From: Rostratula benghalensis
Lineage: Eukaryota; Chordata; Aves; Charadriiformes; Rostratulidae
Direction: 5' to 3'
NCBI GenBank assembly: GCA_013399305.1
Contig: VXAI01000039.1
Location: 186,001 to 250,000 of the forward strand
Length of the DNA: 64,000 nt
A program made the translations under genes and the position numbers. The notes below the pieces were generated by a model. The model saw only the letters and a program-made list of their open reading frames with translations. It had not been told where the DNA came from and ran no database searches. Each line of letters starts with the position of its first letter. Positions within the stretch are counted from its first letter, which is position 1. Of the stretch, positions 51,501 to 64,000 are shown piece after piece.

Positions 51501-54500
51501 CAAGGTGATCTCAGGTGTTTTGGGAAACACCAGCATTCACGGATACTTTGCAGCATCCAGCTGTGGCTTTTGGGAAATGACTTCTAGATTCAGCACCAAC
51601 TGCCCAAAGTCTGGGACAAAGATGATGTGCAGAGAGGATGGTAGTGAAGCTGAGCAAGTAGAACAGAAATGTAAAAGAGAAAGGTGAAGGGGAAAACAGA
51701 GACAGAGGGATGCTCTTCTTCCTTTTCTGCCCTTAGTTGCTGGTAGGCATTCTCTGTGTGCTTGAAAACCTGGATCTTCCACCTCAGAAGGACTATGGTC
51801 GTTACCATGCTTAGACAGAAAAACAAGTGGTTGCTTGATGGCAATAACATAAGCAAAACGAAGCTGGACTCAAGCTGATGACTGTGTGTAAAATAGCATA
51901 CTGCAATTATGCCGTGCCATTCATTTCTAATCCACCTGCTGCTCCTTGTTGTTTATTTGTTTAATATTTCTTTATTCATCCTTTGCACCACCCTTCTCCA
52001 TCCTTTGCCAAAATTATATGGCTAATGGTTAACTGCATGTGGCACTCCTGCGGTGCGGTGCTCAGTGCTGGGTTATTTCATGCAGTGCTGTAGTGAAACA
52101 GCAAGTGAGAAAATTCCAGCCTAGAAAGGCATTAATTTGTTACAATAGAAATGAGCGCTGAATGAGTCACACTGCTGACAGATTCTGACATGCAGCCGTT
52201 CTATTAAAGGTTTGCCTTTCTGCCAGCTTTGTCTCCCTCTCTTCCCCAGATGTGCACTTCTTAAAGGCTGTACAGACAAATATTTCATTGCTTGGAACTT
52301 CCTATTTGTTCTTAGCTACAATAGCTTTTGAAAAAAAGACCCTAAACATGAAAATTGGTAAATGTGTGAAGATGTAGCAGGGCTTTTCTGCTGTCTTGTG
52401 ATGCTTTGATATTGTAAGTAGAGAATGAATGTTAACAGCAGGTATTTTGGGACTGTAAAATATAGCCTGGAGGCTGATAACTATCTGATCTGTGGAAAGA
52501 TATTTATGCTAGCTAAGTTTTTCCAAAAAGAGAACTGTGTTATAATCTGGTTTCCTTGGACTTTTGCTCAGGGCATTTGCTCAGTGCTAAGATACAAAAT
52601 CATAGATTAAGGCAGCACTTTAAGGTGAACCTTTAATGCCAGATGCATATAGAAAATATTAGGTCAAGCATACTTTACCTCCTGTTGGTCCTTCTGAAGA
52701 GTAGACTATTGAAACCTGCTGGTATTTTCCTTAGGACTGAAGGCTGTGTGATTTGAGACTGTGTGAATTAGAAGCCTTGTTTATCTCCCTGTCCACAGAA
52801 CAGTCCTTCTGTCTGGGGACAGATCTGTGCAAAGGGAGAAAAGACAGGAATCCCCTTCTAGAAAATGCAGCTAACTGCTGCCTTCTCCATAGATGAACAA
52901 TAGATATCTTACAGGATTAATCAGTCTTCCAAATTCAAAGTACAATTCTATTTTACACTGTGGGCAGGGGGGACGCTGAAGAATGAGATGGAACTTAATT
53001 AGTAATCCTTGTGTGCAAACTATTTCTGAATCTCAACAGGAGTTGCTAAGAAAACAGTATGAAATATTATTTGAATATTGACAGTGACACAGACTCCATA
53101 ATAATTTAATTTCTGACACTTCCTCAGCCCTGGGTTGTTCCTTAAAGAAAAAGAAAAGCATCAGAATAAAATTATATATATTCAGGCCAGTATTTGTAGG
53201 TGCAAACACGAAGTTGAGAAACTTGATGAAATTCTTCCAACAGAGGAAGAATGGATTCTATTTAAATTTAGCATTCACCTGCTAGCTTAGGTAGTTTGTC
53301 TGGGAGAGGGAGGCTTGTTGGCTGGTCTGATGCCATCAGAAAAACTCTGTAAAGGCTGAGGTGACTCAAACAGGTAAACTCTTTTAAGGGTGTCCTTAAG
53401 AGAGAGAAACAGCTTTTGTTGAATTCTGCATGAACTTTAAGTTGTTTTGAGTATGTATCTTAACCTGAGCTGCATTGCTGAATTCGATAAAGGTGCTTCT
53501 TTAAGACTAAAATCAATCCCAAAATAGAATTTTTTTTGTTTGGGTTTTTTAATTATTATTTTTATTTTCATCTCTTTTGTGAACAATTTGGTCAAAATGT
53601 GAACACAGGTGAAAACTTTGTAAAATATCAGCCAGCCTGCCCTAGTTAACATCCAAAAGCTTGAATTTTAGGTTAATGTCTTGCAGACTTTAATTAAAGA
53701 CAAGAAATAGGATTAAGTATTTCTCAGCTGTACACCAGAATTGTAGTAAGTCATATTTCTCAGAAGACAAATGCAGTATATGTTTTCCCTGAAGTAAGGG
53801 AACAGTGTGGTGCTGCTGCTGGGGGCAGGTGCACTTCAGGGACTTCCTTATCAGTTAGATCATGGAGACAGCAAAGGAAGGGGCACAGGTGAAGCACAGC
53901 AAAGATGTGGGGCATTTCATTGCAGTGACATGAATAGTTACAGAAATGAGCACAAGAGAAAAGGCCAAGGGCAAGACAGAGGCTCAAAGAGCTCTTGCAG
54001 CATAAATTTGACCAAAGGGAATCTATAGCTGGAAGGAGGGAGGGAAGGCAGCACCAGGCATCTGTTGTGCTCAGAGAAGGCAGGGATATGAAGAAGCACC
54101 AGCGGCAGGGGTGGGCCCTGGCATGAAGTCATAGGCAATGCCAGGACAGAGCTGAAATTCTTTGTTGCAAAGCTCCACCTTCCAAAAGTGCTCAGCCTGC
54201 TAATTAGAAAGGGATATGTGAGGTTTACCACTTCCACAGAGCTGTTAATGGACTGTTATGTTGGGTTGTTTATTTAAATAAATAAAAAAAAAAAATCCAA
54301 GATGTGTCTGGTTGTCAGCCTCACCTTACTGTCTCGAGAAGGAGTTATTTAAGGCAACACTTACTCTGGCAGACACAGCTGGTGGTTCAGATGGGGTTTG
54401 TGGGGAAGGAAAATGTTGGCTTAAGCTGTTTTATCTGCAAAGGCTTTGCTTCCCACTGGAAAGCTTTCAGACAGCTTTTAAATCTTAGGTGCACTATTAA

Positions 54501-56413
54501 CAATAACAGAATGTGAAAGAAAAGGAAGCAATCTTTAAATACACCCTGGCATGTATGGTTATGTGTTCTCTGAAATCAGCTTTCAGTGCTAAGTAACCTC
54601 TAAGGAAACCTCCTGCTCTCAAAGTACTGGTGAATTTCTGTGCACTGCACAGTGCAGTTTTTAGATTGGACATGAAACATTATCTTTTGCATCCCTACAG
54701 CAGCAGTTACATGGACAGCCTGTGCTTTCAGCTGCCTTCATGTTTTTCACTTGGAGGTGGCAGGGCACTGGGGTGAGGTTGCTGGCATCTCTCCAGCTGG
54801 AAGGGTTTCTGGAGAGATGGAGAGGCAAGTTCAGTTCTGTCTCTCACTGCCCACAAGGCCAGGGGATGGATTGAGTCCGCTAACACTTTGGCTACAGTGC
54901 GGTATTATTCCTGAAAAGTGTTCTTAACTGCAGCTAAAGTCATGTGAGACCTGCAGACTGGAAAATATTAATAATGGGCAGGAAGAAAGGTGTAAGTATT
55001 GGTAGTTATTTGGATTTTAGGTCTAAAAATGGGCAACTCAATCTCTGCACTACATATAGTTATATCGCTGGAGAGGAAGTTTGGAGGTGGGTGATGAGTA
55101 CTGGAGCTCAGGTGTGGAAGAGCTGGAGAAGTGCAGTGTGAGCAGAAGACTGCTGCATGGAACAAGCAATGTTTCCACCTAAAAAGCACTTGTAGGAAAG
55201 GATTAACAAAACAGAAATTAATTGATCCAGATACAGAGACTGGGCAGCACAGTTAGAGTGAAGCTGCTGGGGCAGCAGAGGTGGCAGTGACCCTGCCTCT
55301 GCTTGGTGTTCTGCCAAGAGCTCACAGGCTCAATCCTTGTGGCAGGGAAGTCTTCTGTGGTGCTTAGTGGCCTGCTCACTACAAGCAAGCAGGTTTTGTC
55401 ATCCCTTTACCTATGCTGGGTGTAAACTGATCAGATGCTTATGCCTGATCTTGGTGATATGTCAGGCATCACCCATTGTGGAAAAGTAACAGAAAAGAGC
55501 CATTCAATAAAAACAGCCTCCACAAAACTGCAACAAATCCTTTTGCATGGACTCAAAAGATTTGGAAGTCCTTATACTTTTCAGTTTGGTTGGGAAAGAA
55601 ACTGCTAAAGTACCATACGGGACATTGCTACCATAATATTTCTTTAGTGGCTGGAGATTGATGGTACCAGAATGTTTCTAGTATTGTATGACCTGGGGTC
55701 AAATCTCTTTGGTACTCATCTAGATTAAATAAATTAAAAAACCAAAACACTACTTATCACTTATTTCTGGTGACAAGAGAAATACAACTTTCTTCTCCCA
55801 TATGCAGAAATTCAGATGCTAGTTCCTTTGTTTTCCTGTAGGGAAGATATTACATGGGCATCATGATGGTAAACAGTTTGGGTTTTGTTTTTAATTATCT
55901 TTTTTTCTTATTGCCTGCATAAAATTCATTCTTTCTTTCTCAGCTCTTGATGTCTCCCTTCTGAAGACAGATTCTGTTTATGGGTGTACTATTCTTATGC
56001 TCCTCCTCTATACATTTTTATCACTTTTCCAATTTTGACTAACAAGTTTTTTTCTATCTGGAGAGGATACAGAGGGCTGGACAGTTGCAATAAAATTTTT
56101 AATTTTAATGCTAGCACAACTGAAAATTTGCTGGTAGAACATTTGATGTCTCAGGTCAAAACTGAATTCCGGGTTGGTGAAAGAACTAAATTCTGGCTAT
56201 TGACTTGTTGATACAACACAGATTTCTCAGTCATCCAGTTGCCAACAGCACATTGGCTGGAATTCAGTTTAGAAAAGATGGAAATAAATGTTTTCTGTCC
56301 TTTCAGCTCAGGTTTACAGTCCTTTCACAGTCTACTGATCGCTGTATTAACATTTCCAACTTGTGTGGCATCCTGAAAATATTAGAAACAAAGAGTTATG
56401 TGATTAGCCCAAC
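45505..56413. other. intergenic stretch, about 11 kb
   Basis: Apart from the (CAAAA)n tract no repeat or exon was recognised. Frames of 114 residues (50373-50717) and 99 residues (53938-54237, minus) show no familiar motif. A T-rich block lies at 50290-50311. Confidence 0.6.
47776..47842. repeat. (CAAAA)n microsatellite
   Basis: This is an A-rich pentanucleotide tract with a nearly pure core of AACAAAACAAAACAAAAC units around 47797-47823 and decayed edges. The antisense frame over it is Phe/Val-rich low complexity, not a protein. Confidence 0.9.
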
Positions 56414-57236
56414 TACTGGAACACTGCTGGCTGCCCATGGCTTGGATGGGAGTACTCTCCGCTGGGTTAAAAACTAGCTGGAGGACTGGGCCTAGAGAGT
56501 GGTGATGAATGGAGTTAAATCCAGTTGGCAACCAATCACGAGTGGTGTTCCCCAGGGCTCGATAATGGGGCCAGTTCTTTTTAACGTCTGTATCAATGAT
56601 CTTGATGAGAGGATTGAGTTCACCCTCAGTAAGTCTGCAGATGACACCAAGTTAGTTGGGAGTGTTGACCTGCTTGAGGGTAGAAAGGCTTTGCAGAGGG
56701 ATTTGAACAGGCTGGATTGATGGGCCAAGACCAACAGGTTGAAGTTCAATAAGACTAAGTGCCGGGACCCATACTTGGGTCACAACAACCCCATGCAGTG
56801 CTACAGGCTTGGGGAAGAGTGGCTGGAGAGCTGCCCAGCAGAAAAGGAACTGGGTGTGTTGGTTAACTATCAGCTGAACATGAGCCAGCAGTGTGCCCAG
56901 GTGGCCAAGAAGGCCAATAGCATCCTGACCTGTATCAGGAACAGCATGGCCAGCACAGGTGATAGGACAATGGCTTCAAATTGCTCTAGGGGAGGTTCAG
57001 CTTGGATATTGGGAAAAAATTTACTGAAAGATTTATCAAGCATTGGAATGGGCTGCCCAGAAAAGTGGTTGAGGCACCATCCCTAGAGGTATTCAAAAGG
57101 TGAGTCGACATAGTGCTTAGAGACATGGTTCAGTGATGGTGGTTGTTTTTTTTGTATTGGAGTTAGGTTGATGGTTGGACTAGATGATCTGAAAGGTCCC
57201 TTCTCACCTAGACAATTCCATGATTCTATGATTCTA
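56414..57236 (+). mobile_element. CR1 LINE fragment with RT motifs and an internal deletion
   Basis: This CR1 copy covers part of the reverse transcriptase domain. The frame at 56499-56720 has [13 protein letters not shown] (RT motif with PQG) and then [10 protein letters not shown], where the conserved aromatic residue before ADD is Ser, so even this box is damaged. A second frame from 56739 gives [20 protein letters not shown] and [15 protein letters not shown]. Then, near 56955, the sequence jumps directly to AGGTGATAGGACAATGG. Compared with the 11.6-kb copy about 285 bp are missing. The element ends with CCATGATTCTATGATTCTA. Confidence 0.93.
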
Positions 57237-58694
57237 CAAATGGTAAATCAGCTTTCCAAGCAAAGCCTGTGTTAAGTACAGTCTGCTGCTCAGAGTTCTG
57301 GCATTACACACCCACTTCTGTCTTCAGCTGAGGTACTGGTCTGCCTTGGTTGCTGGTATTTCTTCTTTCTGGTTCTGTTTTTCTCCAGTGCTGTTTTCCA
57401 TGAAAGATATCTTAGTCAGTTGAAACAGGTGGAATAGGAGCATCATACTTTTCCTTTTTTATTTTTTTATTTTAAAAACATACATTTCACTGTTGAGTTT
57501 TTCTTTCTTGTTTGTGTATTTTTATCAAGATTCAACCATTTATGAGTAGTTTGTTCATGATGCTCATCTTCAGTTCTTTTGGAAGTGCCTTTATAGTGGA
57601 ATAAGTCTATTATGATTGCTAGGTGTCTCTTTATGTTATTTTAAGGCCCTTCTACACTGATATGATAGTTAAAGAAGGCTTAACTTACAGTGGTTCCCTG
57701 TCCACATACACCAATTGTACTTCCATATCATTGAACAGAACACTGCTTTAAGTAAAGATTTATTTTTTAAAAAATATACACATTACATACAAAACATGAA
57801 GTATCCATAGGCTGCAAACCTGCTGCTGTGTGAAACTATAGGAAATACATATAGCCTTTGTGGCAACACTGTAAAGAAAACGCAGCAGTCACTGTAATAT
57901 ACATGTTGCAATATATTGCAATTCTAGTGCTGAGAAACAACTGCATCTTGTAATTTGAAAAAATATTTTTAGTAATTGAGATTAGTTTTATTACAGTTAT
58001 GTTCACTGTTAATTTGAGATTCAATGTATTCTCATTAACAAGATTGATATTTTGTTGTGTGCTCAATAATTGCCACCAAGGGGTATTTGAAAAATATTCT
58101 TAGTCAATGAGCCTTAAATACTTAGACAATTTAGAGCAATAAAATGAGAAACAGACTTTCTTGCCACTCTTCTAATGTAGCATGGAATTTTTCAAAGGAG
58201 CCTATGACGTTTAGATACCCGCCAGGCTTCATACTACAATAAACAGATTTGTTTTGTTTACTCCAGGTAACTCTTCAATCTTGTCTTGGCATTTTAGCCA
58301 CAACTGCAAGCCCAATGTGAAATGATGGAGGCTGCCTCTAAGGGATTTTGCAGGCAGGACAAAGAACTGATTTTGTTGATGGTTGTGTTTTTAAATGGAA
58401 TATGACATGTTGCTTTAAATAATCCATTTTTTCCTCTACTTGCTGTGGAAATGTTTTCTATTTGTAAAGTCTGTGTTTCTTGTGATATATAAGGCTTTAT
58501 TCTACTGAAAAATTTCCATAATCTTGGGGGTTTAAATTAATATTAATGTATTTCTGTGTACTGTCCACAGGGACAGAAAAGTACAAACCAGTTCTGGGAT
58601 GTGAATGGACATGGATGTAATTCATTAGGCGTCTGTTTTTAAAATCAAGCTGCTCTGCCTGGGAGCCACAACATTCTTGGCCGTGTGCTCCAGG
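57237..58694. other. intergenic stretch
   Basis: AT-rich unique sequence between two CR1 copies; nothing was recognised. Confidence 0.6.
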
Positions 58695-58945
58695 CTTCAC
58701 TTCCCTAGTCCTGCTGGCCACGCTGTTCCTGATACAGGCCAGGGTGCTGTTGGCCTTCTTGGCCACCTGGGCACACTGCTTGCTCGCATTCAGCTGTTTG
58801 TTGACCAACACTCCCAGGTCTTTTTCTGCTGGGCAGCTTCCCAGCCACTCTTCCCTAAGCCTGTAGCTCCTGTGTTTGGCTCTCATGCCAAGCACAGGAG
58901 GCAGGACTTGGCCTTGCTGAACCTCATACGACTGCCTTTAGTCCG
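58695..58945 (-). mobile_element. CR1 LINE internal fragment (antisense)
   Basis: The minus-strand translation within 58497-58895 contains [40 protein letters not shown] and LACIRNSVASRTREV, the CR1 ORF2 segment also present at 11.7 and 56.8 kb. Neither the tail repeat nor the rest of the element is next to it, so it is truncated at both ends. The 150-residue + strand frame over it is merely its antisense. Confidence 0.88.
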
Positions 58946-60571
58946 TAGAAAATATACTATTCATGTATTTTCCTGCTCTCTGCTGTTTTCATCTCAGATT
59001 AGCCTGCCCCTTTGGTCTCTATGTTTTTTATGTCAACCAGTGTTGACCAATGCAATTCAGGAAGAAAAGTGGAGCTGTTGGATCCACTGCTTGGGGTGCA
59101 GCTGTCTGTGCCCAAATGTGCGTCTTTAAAGGTAGAGTAATATCTTTGCTGCCTTCTCCTGCTGAAATGGAAATCCATCTCAGAAGAGTGTCTTCAAGCA
59201 GCAATACATGCAGTTTGTCAAAAGGCAGGGTACTGCCTGAGATTTAGGTATTACAGTGATGAATCTGGTGAAGACCTGACATACTGGGACAGAAAAATGA
59301 ATGAATACTTTTTTCAGTCATAATTTTGAGGGTAACCTGTAAGCACAAAAAATTAATGCTTTCAAAAACACCAGAATGTTTTGTGCATGAAAAATTAATC
59401 ACCTCTGCTGGGGAAAATTGCAGTAGCTGTGAGAAGAGAATAGCACAAATGCAAACCAGCAAAGATCTCTTAGGTATAAGCACAGCAGAAGGACTGCAGA
59501 GAAGGTGATCCCACGAGAAACTGTCGGTGCAGGTTTCTGTCAGTAGATGAAAGAAAGCCTCCTCTCAGGAGATGGACCAGGTAAAGGAAAGCAAAAGCAT
59601 TTCTGTTCCCTTCACCTCGTTGCCTTCCTGAGCTAGCACCGTCAGTCTCTGGGCCTCTTCATCACCCTTCCATTCAGTTTATCCACAAATTGTTTAATTT
59701 TACTCTTTCTCTGATCCACAGAGGCAGGCGATGTATGACTACTTTCACTTACCCTGTCAATGCAAGTGGCAAAAGACTCTGCAATTAGTCAAAAGGTTGA
59801 ATCTACAAAAAAGACCCATTAAAATCTCAGGTATTGTTGAGGAGGTGATGGCTAGACAATGAAACCTAAACAAACAGCAATTAGAAATGCCATTAACAAA
59901 ACATGTAAGACTATGTAACAAAATGTATAAAAATATTTCAAGGTCAGATACTCAAAACCAAGAAATTGTTTGGCATTGCTTTGCCCCCTCTGCATTACTG
60001 CATAATTCAGTCAGTTAAACGTGCGTCTTATTTTCTGTCTGATCTCCATCTCATTCAGAAAGATTGTCCCTATGAAGCCTTCACATTCTCTGGCCTTACA
60101 GCCCTATATAGTATTTACCTTGAGAAAAGTACGCCAAAGAAGAAAACTTAGCACAAAAAAGACAGGAAGACTGCCTGCCAGCTGGAGCATTGAACTGCAG
60201 GCATCTCTTCTACCACAATTCACTCACTTCCCTTTCTCCAATGCTGTCAGTGAAGCAGAGTAACAGACAGAATAAAGATCCTTCCTAGCCCAGTTATCAG
60301 ACACTGTGTGATGTGAAGATGAAGCATGGTTTCTTTCACCCTGGTGCAACAAGATTTGCTTCTAAGGGTATCCTTGAAAACATAATGGCAAGACAACTGT
60401 TCTTGCATGCATCTTTCTGTTTCAGTTTTCCAAGGGCACAATCCCACTGTGAGTTTTGTGCTGTCCTGCACAAACCATATTTCCTTTTAACCTAATTTTG
60501 CTACCTTTTTCTCGACTGTTACTGAGGTCTGGAAGCACTCAGCTGCTATGGTGCAGTTTGTGTTAAATACA
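58946..60571. other. intergenic stretch
   Basis: Unique sequence between the 58.7-kb CR1 piece and the solo LTR; nothing was recognised. Confidence 0.6.
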
Positions 60572-61164
60572 TGTTGCGGTTTAGCCCCAGCTGGCAGCTA
60601 CCACCACACAGCTGCTCGATCACACACCCCCTGCCCTCTGGCAGGTCTGGGGAGAGAATCAGAAGAATAAAAGTGAGAAAACTCATGTGTTGAGAGAAAG
60701 ACAATTTAATAGGTAAAGCAAAAACTGTGCATACAAGCCAAGCAAAACAAGGCATTCATTCACTGCTTCCTGTCGGCTGGCAGGTGCTCACCCATCTCCA
60801 GAAAAGCAGGGTTTCATTATGTGTAATGGTTACTTGGGAAGAAAAAGCACCATAACTCCAAATGCACCCTCCATTCCTTCTTCTTCCCCCAGCTTTACTT
60901 TTATACTGACCATGATGTCGTAAGGTATTGAATATCCTTTTTGCCAGTTTGGGTCAGTTGTCCTATCTGTGTCCTCTCCCAGCTTCTTTGATGTCCCCTG
61001 CCTTCTTGTTAGCAGGCCAGTAAGAAGCTGAAAAGTCCTGGACTATTTAGCAACAACTAGAATATTAATGTATTATCAACATTATTCTCATCCTCAACCC
61101 AAAATATAGCACTATACCAGCTGCTAGTAAGAAAGTTAACTCTATCCCAGCTGGAACCAGGACA
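60572..61164 (-). mobile_element. solo LTR, ERVL-type avian endogenous retrovirus
   Basis: This is a 593-bp block bounded by TG and CA. Read on the minus strand it starts TGTCCTGGTTCCAGCTGGGA and contains CTTTTCAGCTTCTTACTGGC and a TATAAAA box (+ coordinates 60899-60905). It then has an ATTAAA polyadenylation signal (60705-60710) and ends GGGGCTAAACCGCAACA. The order TATA then polyA fixes the orientation as minus. I recognise this as a widespread Neoaves/songbird LTR family, probably one of the TguLTR5-type LTRs, but the exact family name is uncertain. No internal gag-pol sequence flanks it, so it is a solo LTR. The flanking 5-mers (ATACA and GTGTA) do not form a clean target duplication. Confidence 0.82.
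60899..60905 (-). promoter_or_regulatory. TATA box of the solo LTR
   Basis: TATAAAA is found on the minus strand, about 260 bases from the LTR 5' end and about 190 bases before its ATTAAA. This is the expected U3/R arrangement. Activity is not implied. Confidence 0.5.
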
Positions 61165-64000
61165 GTGTACCAAAAAAAAGCCCCATGATTTGAAAAGATT
61201 CTCAGACTGCCTGACAGATAAGACATGTGTCTCAAAGACAGCCCCTCAAGACTTTCTCTTGAGAATGATAAACACCATCATTTGTTAGCCTGGATTCTTC
61301 TTTTTGTTGTTGTTAAAAAAAAAAAAAAGTCAAAGACTGCTTTGATGTGAATTATTTCAGGGTTTGCTCCACAATCTGTTCATATCAGGGGTAGAATGGA
61401 TTCCCCTTGTCTTTGGCTGGCTTTGGTTCAGCCAGTCTCTCAGTTAGTTGGAAGCAGCCACAGAACTTTGAAAGACCCATGACCTGGCGAAACTTCCACT
61501 CTCCCTTAGGTACAACAGTAATGCGTAGGCAAATTCAGGCATGGTGCTACTTGCTCTGATTTGAAGGTACCAGATGGTAACATAGTGATGAACGGAACTC
61601 CATAGATCATCTTGTTCTTCCAGATGCTCCCCTGCCTTGGCTGGTATATATATTTTTAATGAAGGACAGCAATTTTCCCCCTTTTTGTCCTTAAATTGTT
61701 TATCTTGATGTAGTATATCACAATTTTTTGTTTTCAAACCAGAAACAGAAGGGACACTTTCTCTCAAGACAGCAAGCTTATGCTTTTAAAAGAATTTTGT
61801 TTCATGACTGTATTTACCCACCTTCTGTTTGTTTGCTTCATTTTTCTTCTTCCCATCCTTTTCATATTTATGCTTTTGGAAATGCTATTAGTCAAGGTGA
61901 AGATCAGCACAAATAATAATGTACCATTATGTCTAGCTGCCTGAGCAAGCAAAGCTTTATTCCTTCAATTTTTGAAGAATTTTTTTTTTATTTTTGTAAT
62001 TAATTTTAGACTCAATTCCTTTGTACATTCCCAGTTATTGGCTGCTGTTCAGGAGACTGTGTGTGTGTGGCTTGAGGACAGCAATGCTCTGCAGGGCTGT
62101 GTGCATGAAGGACCTCCCCTGCCCACGCAGGTGCTCAGCAGGGAAAGTTGGAACTCCCTGTGGGAAAATCTAAAGAGCACACCTAATTTGGGGGCCGTAC
62201 GACATGAACTGCACTGCCTGCCTGTGCTGCATCATGAAAGCCCTTGTTTAAAGGTTCCCTGTCCTGCCATCACTACCCTGGGCTGATGTTTTCTGCTGGA
62301 TTACCTGCTTTCAAAGGCAGCATGGCCTCACCTCCTGAGCCCCTGGGGAGATAGGAAAGCAGCCCGTGAAGCAGTGACGCATCCTGTAAAGCAGTCACCG
62401 AAACCCCAGTTGCAATTGTAAATATGACTGGGAAGGATCTTAAACCTCAGGTTTCAGGTCTTAAGCCAGTCTGTAGTTGACTGGGATCAGAATGGAGTGA
62501 CAAAGGACTTTTTTTGTGCATCTTGAGGTCTGGTCCTGGCCTCGCTGTGCTGTGATGGAGAGGCAACCTCTGCAGGTCTGACTTCCACAGAGCAATTTCC
62601 ATTGCAGAACTTGATAAGCTCGTGTTTTAATTCTTAGTCCTAATAATGTTATTAATTGTAGGGTAGCAGTGCATATGGGTTTCACTCTAAACAGGATTCA
62701 AAATTCTGTTGACATAGGTGCTCTGCAGTCATAAACACACATTTAATGCCCCATCTGCTTTCTAATAGCTCCTTTAGGGTATTCTTTTGTTAAGTGATAC
62801 CTACATTTCCTTACTGCTTTTGCTTATTTCAGAAAGATTTTTTGAAGACCCAGGTGCTACACCATTATCAGGAACTAAGTAATGGCAGATGTTTACTTTT
62901 CACAGTACTTGAAGGCAAAACTGCATTACCAAATGCTATTGTATCATAACACTATGAAAAGAAAGGAATAGATTGTACGAATCTGTGTGCAAACTAAAGG
63001 AAAATGTTTAATAAGTCCGTGATAACCTGGTTTCATTTATTGAAGCTAAAGGGAATTTACGTAATATATTAAATTTCATGTGTAAACATAGCTGCAGATT
63101 TTTTCTTCAGGAACTCAGGGTTTTGGCTCTCTCCAGTGAACCTGGGTGCTCAGTGTGTTTCTAAAAAAAGCAAGCTTGGTGATGCCTCCCTTGGAAAAGC
63201 ATGTCACCTACCTGCCGGTAACCATTGATGTTCTCTGCCTACAGCAGACACTGGCACTCAGATAATTGTTTCCTTACTAAGGTTTCCCATACTTCAGATT
63301 GTGAAAAATGTGTTAATGCAACATTCATGGAAAGTCTCAATTTCACTTGGTATTTCAGTTCTGACATGGCCCTGGATTTGGCTTTGGAGTGCCATCAGTG
63401 AACCTGGTTAACATCAATGGAGGAAAAACATCAGACATCAGTACTAATATCCTTAAATTTGTCATCTGCTTGGAAGTTCAATAATTGTGAGAAATAAGTG
63501 ACTGATATCTGTATCACTGATCACTGTTCTTAGCTTGTCACATTTGGGGGTCTCACTGAATCATACACAATTATATGTATAGAGCAGGGGTGTTTTCATG
63601 CAGTGATTTGGAAACAAGGAGCTGAGGGTTCAGCTGTCTCCAGGAGTACATAGCATCCTTGCCCAGCCTGTGTCTTGGCCCAGGAATGATTGTAGACAGC
63701 GTAGTGCTTGGCCTAAGTGGCTGTCACAGAGGGGGAGAAATGGCATAAGGCGTTTTTAAACATTATTCCAGGCAAACTTAACATAGTGCTGCCCCTGTTG
63801 ACTTCACTGACATGGACAAAAGCTAGGGCTAGGTGTTTGAGAGGCATTGTGTGGCATCCTTTTTACATTACTGCAAGTTTCTTCTACTGTCAGCAGAATT
63901 TCTTCTACATCTTTGTGCCTCAAGTAGATAAGATCTTGGGCCTTTGTCAAACAAAAGAATAGAGTTATTAAACATGGATTTACAAATATCCTTACTTCCC
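61165..64000. other. intergenic stretch to the right edge
   Basis: Contains an A-rich run (about 61314-61328). A somewhat GC-richer segment at 62040-62300 is spanned by a 104-residue + frame with no known motif. No gene can be supported. Confidence 0.6.

Noticed and set aside
58677..59129. 150-residue + strand open frame, the longest in the window
   Set aside because: Its first half is the antisense of CR1 ORF2 and the rest has no recognisable features. It is not a gene.
61972..62286. 104-residue frame in a GC-richer segment
   Set aside because: No known motif, no splice context and no upstream promoter signal. The first residues are Phe-rich from a T tract.
37546..64000. Possible GPRIN3 or other neighbouring gene
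   Set aside because: GPRIN3 would appear as one very long open frame. Nothing over 150 residues exists here, so the gene, if syntenic, lies further right.
1..64000. tRNA, rRNA, CRISPR arrays, operons or bacterial-type systems
   Set aside because: No cloverleaf-like sequence with the internal A and B boxes was noticed, no regularly spaced direct repeats were seen, and all context is vertebrate nuclear DNA.

Overview
This is vertebrate nuclear DNA, most probably from a bird. It is AT-rich, contains no long open reading frames, and carries at least nine CR1 LINE fragments in both orientations. CR1 is the dominant interspersed repeat of bird genomes. A solo ERVL-type LTR of a kind I know from Neoaves, especially songbirds, supports this. 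I cannot name the species; the coding sequence differs slightly from the chicken protein as I recall it.

The only gene I can support is the 3' end of alpha-synuclein (SNCA), on the + strand. Its two last coding exons are at 35845-35934 and 36913-36945. They encode the whole acidic C-terminal tail, starting NEEG and ending YQDYEPEA-stop. The 3' UTR follows, with two polyadenylation signals (37224 and 37518) and conserved miR-7 and miR-153 seed matches. The upstream coding exons (2-4) are not in the window, so bases 1-35844 are read as the 3' part of the very large intron 4. Intron 5 is 978 bp.

Bases 37.5-64 kb show no exon I can recognise and look intergenic. In mammals the 3' side of SNCA faces GPRIN3 across a long gene-poor interval, and the emptiness here is compatible with that. 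This stretch holds the two largest CR1 copies (40.4-41.8 kb, minus; 56.4-57.2 kb, plus, with an internal deletion), smaller CR1 pieces at 45.2 and 58.7 kb, the solo LTR at 60.6-61.2 kb, a (CAAAA)n microsatellite and an assembly gap.

Nearly all short open reading frames are chance or lie in decayed CR1. I found no novel multi-gene system. The observations most worth a second look are the proline at the position of human phospho-Ser129, the lineage-specific changes in exon 5, the conserved post-transcriptional sites in the 3' UTR, and a 38-bp near-perfect palindrome in intron 4.
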